Source: Bacillus sp. sid0103 (GTDB lineage Bacteria; Bacillota; Bacilli; Bacillales_B; DSM-18226). From it: a DNA stretch of 9,366 bases. Under the pieces are notes generated by a model. The model did no database searches, was not told the origin of the DNA, and saw nothing but the letters and a program-made list of their open reading frames with translations. Positions 5,097 to 9,366 of the stretch are shown here, piece by piece. Numbering within the stretch: the first letter of the stretch is position 1; every line of letters starts with the position of its first letter. The stretch covers positions 1 through 9,366 of the forward strand of contig NZ_JAHUWN010000060.1 of assembly GCF_019219025.1 (NCBI RefSeq), read 5' to 3'. The translations under genes were made by a program, and so were the position numbers.

Positions 5097-5350
5097 TGAA
5101 TTGGATCAGCTTTATCTCGGGTGGAATGACCGTGATATTGGCGTATGCCTTCTATTCTCTAGGTAGTGAAGATAGTGAGGAGTTATTAGCGGAGGAAGTG
5201 CCTGGATCGGACCTGGTCGTTAACGACTTTACTGGCCGATACGTGACGCTAAGCTGTCAGACCTGCCGTAAATTAAAAAAGCATCGCGAGCTACGGCCGG
5301 ATGTCTTTCAGTGTACAAAATGCAAGCGGCACGTCGATATAAGTGCGTGA
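5096..5350 (+). CDS. Membrane-anchored zinc-ribbon protein, 84 aa
   Basis: Residues 4-23 ('ISFISGGMTVILAYAFYSLG') form one hydrophobic N-terminal segment. An acidic linker (24-35) follows. The C-terminal part has four cysteines in a zinc-ribbon pattern: C54-QT-C57 and C73-TK-C76, 15 residues apart, with basic residues between and after them. The topology would place the ribbon on the cytoplasmic side if the segment is N-out, but the sequence does not settle this. GGGAGG (5083-5088) lies 7 nt before ATG 5096. The gene overlaps the stop of the upstream RHH gene by one base and ends in a terminator at 5359-5390. I know no named family for it. The coupling suggests a job together with the RHH protein at the membrane, for example DNA tethering; that is speculation. 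Confidence 0.72.
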   Translation: MNWISFISGGMTVILAYAFYSLGSEDSEELLAEEVPGSDLVVNDFTGRYVTLSCQTCRKLKKHRELRPDVFQCTKCKRHVDISA

Positions 5351-5358
5351 AACAAAAA

Positions 5359-5390
5359 AAGCCGCGGGTTATTTCGCGGTTTCTTCGGTT
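5359..5390 (+). terminator. Intrinsic terminator after the RHH/zinc-ribbon cluster
   Basis: AAGCCGCG (5359-5366) pairs with CGCGGTTT (5375-5382) with an 8-nt loop. TTTCTTCGGTTGTTTT follows. It lies 8 bp after the zinc-ribbon stop and closes the element's visible gene block. Confidence 0.82.
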
Positions 5391-5404
5391 GTTTTAATAA
5401 TTTA

Positions 5405-5416
5405 GTACTTAAGTAC
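5405..5416. repeat. 12-bp perfect palindrome GTACTTAAGTAC
   Basis: A perfect palindrome just right of the terminator, at the point where base texture changes from CG-rich words to AT-rich sequence. It could be an operator or a recombination site. Confidence 0.4.
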
Positions 5417-5462
5417 ATGATTGAAGGCCAGTGCTTCGTTAGTGCAATAAAAAAGCCTTACT

Positions 5463-5514
5463 CCTTATTGAAGTAAAGCACCCGTTAGTTTAAGTGAAAA
5501 TATTCACAATCTTT
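5463..5514 (+). repeat. Left copy of a ~50-bp direct repeat (hairpin repeat family, copy 1)
   Basis: The last 33 bp (5482-5514, starting CCGTTAGTTTAAGTGAAA) match 8865-8897 at 30 of 33 positions in the same orientation. The similarity extends left to CCTTATT at 5463. The left part is a member of the dispersed hairpin family (CTTATTGAAGTAA against TTAGTTTAAGTG). The right part holds GTGAA-AATA-TTCAC, which keeps its stem but changes its loop in the other copy. Confidence 0.65.
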
Positions 5515-5572
5515 TTTTCCTTAAAAAAATCTAATCCCTTAATGTGTAGGGGCGTATCAAAAAAGACGCCTT

Positions 5573-5606
5573 CTTATTCAAGAAAAGCGCCCGATTCTTG
5601 AATAAG
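5573..5606. repeat. Hairpin repeat family, copy 2 (perfect 12-bp stem)
   Basis: CTTATTCAAGAA (5573-5584) and TTCTTGAATAAG (5595-5606) are exact inverse copies around loop AAGCGCCCGA. It is the best-preserved member of the family. A second small stem, GGCGT (5551-5555) with ACGCC (5566-5570), lies just before it. Confidence 0.7.
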
Positions 5607-5697
5607 CAGCTACCTACTATTAGCTGGTTTTGTTGAAAAGTTGATACTTTGCAATTACTTAAATTCACTCCTAAGCAAATATACAAAATCAGGAGTT

Positions 5698-5870
5698 TTA
5701 GTTCGCCCATTTGGATATCACATAAGAGAAGGTAGGCTCCCTGGGCTCAACTTCTTTCATCTTAGTTGCCACACCCTGTCCTCTATAATTTACCGACGTT
5801 GCCAAAAAATCTATTTCACCCATATTTTCAGAAATACTACTTTTACTCTCGGTGTAAGTATCTATTTATA
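5698..5870 (-). pseudogene. Remnant of a GNAT-family N-acetyltransferase
   Basis: Read leftward, 5752-5823 encodes 'GEIDFLATSVNYRGQGVATK', which is the strand-4 and motif-A acetyl-CoA binding loop of GNAT enzymes (R-G-Q-G-V-A fits Q/RxxGxG/A). The frame continues a few dozen codons upstream ('DTYTESKSSISEN') to a stop. Downstream it runs through 'SYVISKWAN' and ends in TAA at 5698. A normal GNAT has about 60 more residues before and after. The piece resembling 'VISK..N' would fit motif B after a deletion. With no full start, internal loss and flanking stops, this is a dead fragment. The rest of 5616-6160 shows no other readable gene. Confidence 0.6.
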
Positions 5871-5927
5871 TGTCACGAAAGATTTTATGGTGCCCTATTT
5901 TTATTAGGTTTTATGATCATAGTAGCC

Positions 5928-5984
5928 AGGGTGGAACGTCTCTGCCAGTGGGGACTTGATCCCGTCCACAAAACTGTTCGCCCT
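5928..5984. other. Compact multi-stem structure of unknown kind
   Basis: AGGG-TG-GAAC (5928-5937) pairs with GTTC-G-CCCT (5976-5984). Inside, GTGG (5948-5951) pairs with CCAC (5966-5969). It is GC-rich within AT-rich, decayed surroundings. The phrase AGGGTGGAAC recalls the T-box antiterminator element, but the rest of a T-box leader and any downstream synthetase or amino-acid gene are missing. It could be a palindromic repeat unit or an RNA relic. Confidence 0.35.
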
Positions 5985-6163
5985 CTACAAAATAACTCAC
6001 TTTCCCCATTAAAGGAAGTTAGCTTTAGATATTCACCTCAATATTTTTGAATCATTATATTACCAACATCAGTTTGGTCGGATATATAAAATGTTGTTCC
6101 TTTTCGAAAGGTTCAATCGCATACAATGAAACTCTAAGTGTATTTAGGAAGAATTACTGATTC

Positions 6164-6231
6164 ATGAATAATCAAGAATTTTTTTTGACAAAATAAAAAA
6201 AGAAATTGAGTCTTTAGGGGGTATAAAATGA
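6164..6231 (+). pseudogene. Short upstream frame broken at a run of eight T
   Basis: ATG 6164 reads MNNQEFFLTK and stops at 6194-6196. With one extra T in the T8 run (6179-6186) it would instead continue as 'DKIKKEIESLGGIK' and stop in a TGA (6229-6231) overlapping the start of the DUF3231 gene as ATGA. The overlap suggests a real short upstream gene, broken or read by slippage on the T run. Too short to identify. Confidence 0.3.
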
Positions 6232-7187
6232 ACGTAAATGAATTAGGTTTCCTTTGGTACTTACAATCAAGTTCAAACATGATGAATTTTTTATTAAAAT
6301 ATCTTAGTGAAACTTCTGAGGATACCGATTTAAGGAATATTTTAAATGAAATATATAAAATCTCTACATATCAAGAACAAGAGGCTACTCAATTATTGTC
6401 TGAGGAAGGTTATAAAGATACACCGTTCTTCAGGGAAGATGATATATATAGTTCAACAACAAAGCTATTTTCCGACCAATTAATTATAGAGATCTTAAAG
6501 CATATAACGAGTAATGGATTGCGAGCGCTTGCTGTTCAATATATTGAATTAACAGATTATAAAGTAAAAAATTTTTATAAAAAAATACTTAATGATGTAA
6601 TTCAATTAGATTTTTCTTTATTAAAATTGCTTAATGATAAAGATTTATTACAAAATAATTCCTTCTCTTACAAAAAAGCAGATGAAAGGGATGGGAAACT
6701 ATTCAAAGTTGCATCAACTCAGCAACGGCCACTTAATGCGGTAGAATTGGCAAATATGTTCAGTGCCCTTCAATGTAACAATGTTGGAGTTGCTCTTTGT
6801 ACCGGTTTTTCTGAAGTCGTAGAGGATATGGACACAAAGAAATTTATACTAGAAGGGAAAAAGTTAGCATTTTATCAATCAGCCTCTTTATCCGATATCT
6901 ATAGAGAAAATGGAATTCCAACTACAACTGGACTAGAGGCTCACGTTAATAAAGTAAAGGAATCACCTTTTTCAGATAAATTAATGGCAAACTTAATAAT
7001 GTTCCTTAATCCAGTAAGTATAACCAATCTACAAAATGCAGTGGTATCCAGTTATAAAAAGGATCATATAGATTCTTTAAAGGAACTAATCAAGATGATT
7101 GAAAACTACTCAGAGAAAGGGCTGAAGTTATTAATAAGGAAAAATTGGTTTAATGAACCACCTGTATCTAATTGGTCACATAAATAG
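6228..7187 (+). CDS. DUF3231 family protein, 319 aa
   Basis: The protein has two tandem all-helical repeats, as in the DUF3231 family of Bacillales, in which each half resembles the CotF/ferritin-like spore coat fold. Repeat 1 starts with 'LGFLWYLQSSSNMMNFLL' and contains 'TTKLFSDQLIIEILKHI'. Repeat 2 starts with 'RPLNAVELANMFSALQCNNV', continues through 'VGVALCTGFSEVV' and 'SPFSDKLMANLIMFLNPVSI', and ends in 'KNWFNEPP'. I recognise this last block and the 'RPLNA' start as family hallmarks. Length is normal (about 320-335 aa). AGGGGG (6216-6221) lies 6 nt before ATG 6228. TTGACA (6185-6190) upstream looks like a -35 box, but no good -10 follows. Members are often found in spore-forming bacteria and their function is not established. 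Its AT-rich composition differs from the integrase region. Confidence 0.92.
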   Translation: MNVNELGFLWYLQSSSNMMNFLLKYLSETSEDTDLRNILNEIYKISTYQEQEATQLLSEEGYKDTPFFREDDIYSSTTKLFSDQLIIEILKHITSNGLRALAVQYIELTDYKVKNFYKKILNDVIQLDFSLLKLLNDKDLLQNNSFSYKKADERDGKLFKVASTQQRPLNAVELANMFSALQCNNVGVALCTGFSEVVEDMDTKKFILEGKKLAFYQSASLSDIYRENGIPTTTGLEAHVNKVKESPFSDKLMANLIMFLNPVSITNLQNAVVSSYKKDHIDSLKELIKMIENYSEKGLKLLIRKNWFNEPPVSNWSHK

Positions 7188-7341
7188 AAACGTGGCAGGT
7201 ACTATTCAAGAAATGGAAACTTCTCGGCACATAGGCCAGATACACGAATTCCATAAGCGACACCCACCGCGTCATGCCCCCCAAGTGAGCAGACGTCCAG
7301 CCAAGATCAAAGATGGATATTTGGAAAAGGTTAAAAATTAG
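7188..7341 (+). pseudogene. Unidentified coding-like fragment after DUF3231
   Basis: A frame different from DUF3231 is open from within its 3' end to TAG at 7339-7341. It reads 'NVAGTIQEMETSRHIGQIHE', then 'FHKRHPPRHAPQVSRRPAK' and 'IKDGYLEKVKN'. The text looks more protein-like than chance, with even codon choice. But it has no ribosome site or start of its own outside DUF3231, and I know no matching family. It may be the 3' end of a lost gene fused here by a deletion. Confidence 0.25.
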
Positions 7342-7577
7342 CAGCGTAAGAAATCATTTGTATTATTTCAAGCTAAAAAAGCATTATGGCTAAAACCCTT
7401 TCTATCGCATTCAGTAAAGTCGCTCTAATAAAAGAATTAAAAAAGTTCCCAGAATACGGCTGATGGTCGAATAAAAATATTTTCAAAAATAATGTAAACA
7501 GATAACTTACCAGTTCCGAAATCTTTAGAAACAGAAAGCTTCAACATACTCTTCTTTTTTCCGGTAAGTTAATGGTG

Positions 7578-7609
7578 TTATTCAACAATCTGGCCCAATT
7601 ATTGAACAA
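7578..7609. repeat. Hairpin repeat family, copy 3
   Basis: TTATTCAACAAT (7578-7589) and ATTATTGAACAA (7598-7609) form a near-perfect stem around CTGGCCCA. The arm words match the other copies (TTATTCAA with TTGAA). Confidence 0.6.
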
Positions 7610-7623
7610 AGATCAATCTGACC

Positions 7624-7656
7624 TCTTCCACTAAACTGCTCCGTTAGTTGAAGAAG
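7624..7656 (-). terminator. Hairpin repeat family, copy 4, probably terminating the leftward lipoprotein gene
   Basis: TCTTCCACTAA (7624-7634) pairs with TTAGTTGAAGAA (7644-7655) with one mismatch, around ACTGCTCCG. It lies 15 bp beyond the stop of the lipoprotein gene 7671-8099, where a terminator is expected. The same loop, ACTGCTCCG, occurs in copy 6. Confidence 0.5.
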
Positions 7657-7670
7657 AATTATTAAATTAC

Positions 7671-8099
7671 TCAATGATTTTTAGGTTTTATTTTAAATTC
7701 AGTATCACCTGAAAATGTTTTGTTACCTTCAACCCATTTTAAATTAAAGGATAAATCTTTATTCTGTTTGGAATAAACACTTTTCTCATAATCGAAACTT
7801 CCAAATGATTTTTGAACTTGTAAAGGTGCTAAATCATTATAGGTTACTTTTGTTTTATCATAATAGTTAACTGTTAGTTTTACAGGCTTATCTCCCAAAT
7901 ACTTAATTGCTGTGTCATAAACCCATTTTTTATGATCTAATCTTGGTACAACACTAATATCCCAATTCTCTAATGTCGATGTTTGTTCAACCACTAACTC
8001 TTTTGGTTGTTCAATTTTATTACTGACATTTTTCGATACACATGCAGAAGTAAAAAGGCAAAATGTTAGAATTAATGTTAAAAAGTATAGTTTTTTCAT
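7671..8099 (-). CDS. Putative lipoprotein of unknown function, 142 aa
   Basis: Exported and lipid-anchored on the outer face of the membrane. Residues 1-20 are a lipoprotein signal: MKK, a hydrophobic stretch, then the lipobox 'TSAC' with C20 as the acylated cysteine. The mature part starts with a polar linker, followed by beta-rich sequence with alternating hydrophobic residues ('VKLTVNYYDKTKVTYND', 'DLSFNLKWVEGNKTF'), suggesting a small beta-sandwich. No enzymatic motif or named family is recognised. AGGAGGG lies 3-4 nt before ATG 8099 on the minus strand. It is downstream of and co-directional with the second lipoprotein gene (8253-8627), separated by 153 bp containing a hairpin repeat, so it may have its own promoter. 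Confidence 0.85.
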   Translation of the reverse strand: MKKLYFLTLILTFCLFTSACVSKNVSNKIEQPKELVVEQTSTLENWDISVVPRLDHKKWVYDTAIKYLGDKPVKLTVNYYDKTKVTYNDLAPLQVQKSFGSFDYEKSVYSKQNKDLSFNLKWVEGNKTFSGDTEFKIKPKNH

Positions 8100-8160
8100 A
8101 AACCCTCCTAAGCTGTTATTACTCTTTATTCAAGAAGAACTATTGACCACTTTTCCTTTT

Positions 8161-8223
8161 CTTAATGAACTAAACTGCAATAATGAAATAGGAGCTGGTC
8201 ACTCAGCTCCTTAGTTCAATAAG
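8161..8223. repeat. Hairpin repeat family, copy 5, with an inner 8-bp stem; likely terminator between the lipoprotein genes
   Basis: The outer arms CTTAATGAACTA (8161-8172) and TAGTTCAATAAG (8212-8223) are inverse with one mismatch. Inside, AGGAGCTG (8190-8197) pairs perfectly with CAGCTCCT (8204-8211). It lies 29 bp beyond the stop of the leftward gene 8253-8627, and the minus-strand exit is T-rich (TATTTCATTATT), so it probably ends that transcript. Confidence 0.6.
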
Positions 8224-8252
8224 CTATTAATATTAAATATAGAATTACATTG

Positions 8253-8627
8253 TTAATTCATAAATTGTTCTTGAAGTAATTGTATTGTCTTTGAATCAAG
8301 TTTGTACACTTTTCCACCAAGTCCGGAAACCAAACTTTGCTTGTAGTTTACATCAAATTCCTCTTTCTTACCTGCATCATTAATAAACCATAGTGTTAAA
8401 TCAGACTCTGGCGCTTCGACCTGTGCATTTTGCAGTTTTTTGGCTTTGAATCCTTTTTCAAACGTCTGAATGCGATCGCGGTCTTCATCTGCCGTATAAA
8501 TAATTGTGTCGACATCCGTTATTCCAACAACCGCTACGGTTTGAGGATTCTTACTCTCCGTTTTCGTATTCATCGAACAACCGCATAAAAGAAGTGCACA
8601 AATCAAAATCATTAAAATACGTTTCAT
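8253..8627 (-). CDS. Putative lipoprotein of unknown function, 124 aa
   Basis: A lipoprotein signal peptide covers residues 1-17: MKR, a hydrophobic core, then the lipobox 'LCGC' with C17 as the lipidated cysteine. After a short polar linker the mature part reads as a small alpha/beta domain: 'TVAVVGITDVDTIIYTADED', 'ESDLTLWFINDAGKKEEFDV', 'GKVYKLDSKTIQLLQEQF'. No catalytic motif or named family is recognised; similar small lipoproteins are common in Bacillus. AGGAGG lies 6 nt before ATG 8627 on the minus strand, and a good sigma-A promoter is at 8657-8685. It is not the same family as the neighbouring lipoprotein by eye, apart from the signal. Confidence 0.87.
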   Translation of the reverse strand: MKRILMILICALLLCGCSMNTKTESKNPQTVAVVGITDVDTIIYTADEDRDRIQTFEKGFKAKKLQNAQVEAPESDLTLWFINDAGKKEEFDVNYKQSLVSGLGGKVYKLDSKTIQLLQEQFMN

Positions 8628-8656
8628 GTGATCCTCCTAAAAGCTTTGATGTTCAT

Positions 8657-8685
8657 ATTGTAATTCTTTTCGAATTTTCAGTAAA
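8657..8685 (-). promoter_or_regulatory. Sigma-A-type promoter for the leftward lipoprotein gene
   Basis: On the minus strand TTTACT (8685-8680) and TACAAT (8662-8657) are separated by exactly 17 bp. The -10 box is 29 bp before ATG 8627, leaving a short leader with the ribosome site. Confidence 0.65.
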
Positions 8686-8826
8686 TTGGGGGAATTTTAT
8701 GCTTGGATACTTGTAAAACTATATAAATTTTGAATGTTAATATGTCGAAAATCTAAAAAAACATAGAATATGTAATATTTAGGCTAGATTTAATGTGTCA
8801 TCAAACAAAAACTTGGGGGAATTTTA
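8686..8826. repeat. 14-bp direct repeat in a gene-free stretch
   Basis: TTGGGGGAATTTTA occurs at 8686-8699 and again at 8813-8826. The first is followed by ATG and five codons (MLGYL) before a stop, so GGGGG may be the ribosome site of a lost small gene. Nothing else is seen between 8628 and 8844 beyond the promoter and AT-rich spacer. Confidence 0.4.
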
Positions 8827-8844
8827 ATTCATTCTAATAACTAA

Positions 8845-8897
8845 CCTTATTAAACTAAACTGCTCCGTTAGTTTAAGTGAAATCATTCACAAACTTT
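8845..8897 (+). repeat. Right copy of the ~50-bp direct repeat (hairpin repeat family, copy 6)
   Basis: CCTTATTAAACTAA (8845-8858) against TTAGTTTAAGTG (8868-8879) is the hairpin-family part. 8865-8897 matches 5482-5514 at 30 of 33 positions. The small stem GTGAA...TTCAC is kept with loop ATCA instead of AATA. Confidence 0.65.
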
Positions 8898-8924
8898 ATT
8901 TTTAATTTGACTACCTTTGATCGA

Positions 8925-9150
8925 ATAACGGACGTAGGTTCGCGGAATAGAACATAGCTCGTGATCCGCGGTACGGTTTTAGGCAGGTCGAGCAAAATAT
9001 ACGAATGACTTCCGGTGGAGATTCAAGCACCGCGGCAACGGTTGAGGTTGCGACAGGAGTCATCGGAATTTAGTTCGAGGCAAGAGGCGGGCCTACGAGC
9101 GGATTCTTTTATTAGGCTTGATTGCTTTTTGTAGGCGATCAGGCTCTTTT
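8925..9150 (+). ncRNA. Candidate structured small RNA ending in an intrinsic terminator
   Basis: Four hairpins follow one another on the plus strand: CGCGGA (8941-8946) with TCCGCG (8965-8970); CGGTG (9013-9017) with CACCG (9028-9032); GCAAC (9035-9039) with GTTGC (9047-9051); and the terminator stem at 9116-9144. The GC-rich, helix-dense texture stands out from the AT-rich flanks on both sides. A 22-codon frame (MTSGGDSSTAATVEVATGVI..., 9005-9073) lies inside without a ribosome site. TTGACT (8918-8923) upstream could be a -35 box, but no clear -10 is seen. I do not recognise a known RNA family. Confidence 0.42.
9116..9150 (+). terminator. Intrinsic terminator closing the candidate RNA
   Basis: GCTTGATTGC (9116-9125) pairs with GCGATCAGGC (9135-9144) over 10 bp with two G-T pairs and a 9-nt loop. 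TCTTTT follows. No gene ends just upstream, so it must terminate a non-coding or very short coding transcript. Confidence 0.72.
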
Positions 9151-9366
9151 GATTAGTAAACAAAATCTCAATTTTAATACTTTGTGTACTTTTTCAATTT
9201 TTTAAGACGAAAATTGTATATTTATCTTGATAACATATTCGCTTTTATATTTTGCACCGTATAAACAAATAGGGAATTCATTTCATTTTTAACGCCCGAA
9301 ATTGCCTGCAATCGCGTCTATAGTATTAGGGACGCAAAATGTACACTAATACGTTTAGCAAATAAA
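9151..9366. other. Non-coding right edge
   Basis: No gene is visible. Two small dyads occur: ATTGC-CT-GCAAT (9301-9312) and GCGTC (9314-9318) with GACGC (9331-9335). This is probably the regulatory region of a gene beyond the window. Confidence 0.4.

Larger units (their letters stand above)
7342..7670. other. Gene-free stretch with inverted repeats
   Basis: No convincing gene. A 25-codon frame (MAKTLSIAFSKVALIKELKK..., from ATG 7386) has no ribosome site and may be a relic. TAACTTACC (7503-7511) and GGTAAGTTA (7563-7571) are a perfect 9-bp inverted repeat enclosing 51 bp, like the ends of a tiny palindromic element. Two members of the hairpin family follow (7578-7609 and 7624-7656). Confidence 0.4.

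Noticed and set aside
5928..5984. T-box riboswitch
   Set aside because: Only the AGGGTGGAAC phrase fits. No specifier stem, no terminator with a T run and no matching downstream gene are present.
5641..6050. Two rightward frames (88 and 94 codons) in the decayed region
   Set aside because: They run opposite to the GNAT remnant, lack ribosome sites, overlap each other and read as unstructured text.
8504..8716. Rightward 70-codon frame across the lipoprotein start
   Set aside because: It is antisense to the lipoprotein signal peptide and its promoter, and has no ribosome site.
8941..9366. attR copy of the tRNA-Leu 3' end
   Set aside because: I looked for the T-arm and acceptor words of tRNA-Leu (such as TTCGACCCCGACC) in the right half and found none.

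Overview
Organism and setting. The window looks like a low-GC Gram-positive chromosome of the Bacillales. The tRNA order (fMet-Asp-Phe-Tyr-Trp-His-Gln-Gly-Cys-Leu-Leu) matches the tail of the large Bacillus-type tRNA clusters. Ribosome sites are strong GGAGG types with some TTG and GTG starts. Recognisable proteins are Bacillus-like (YolD-like, EndoA/MazF, DUF3231, small lipoproteins). I cannot fix the genus.

Layout. (1) 1-1061: the 3' part of a tRNA operon, ending in a strong intrinsic terminator. (2) 1062-5390: the left end of what looks like an integrative element. It holds a tyrosine recombinase directly behind the last tRNA-Leu, a YolD-like protein, about 740 bp of largely non-coding and structure-rich DNA, a MazF/EndoA-type toxin with no recognisable antitoxin, a small unknown gene, an XRE regulator, and a rightward cluster of two ribbon-helix-helix-like proteins and a membrane-anchored zinc ribbon. 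An 11-bp near-palindrome, CGGTCATACCG, recurs around the regulator genes. (3) 5391-8900: an AT-rich stretch of different texture with a decayed GNAT acetyltransferase, a DUF3231 gene, two leftward lipoprotein genes, unidentified fragments and six copies of a hairpin repeat family. Its two outermost repeat copies share about 50 bp in direct orientation. (4) 8901-9366: the base texture returns to that of part 2. There is a chain of hairpins ending in a terminator, probably a structured RNA, then non-coding sequence to the edge.

How the parts may work together. The recombinase would insert and excise the element at the tRNA-Leu locus. The XRE and RHH proteins probably control a divergent region through the CGGTCATACCG sites, and may act in maintenance. 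MazF would act as an addiction or stress RNase, but its partner is not visible: the only open frame touching its start lacks any start codon, and what precedes it is a large structured-looking non-coding region. Part 3 reads as cargo or as a separate chromosomal segment. No attR, conjugation, replication or phage structural genes are visible, so the element's right end and type are undetermined.
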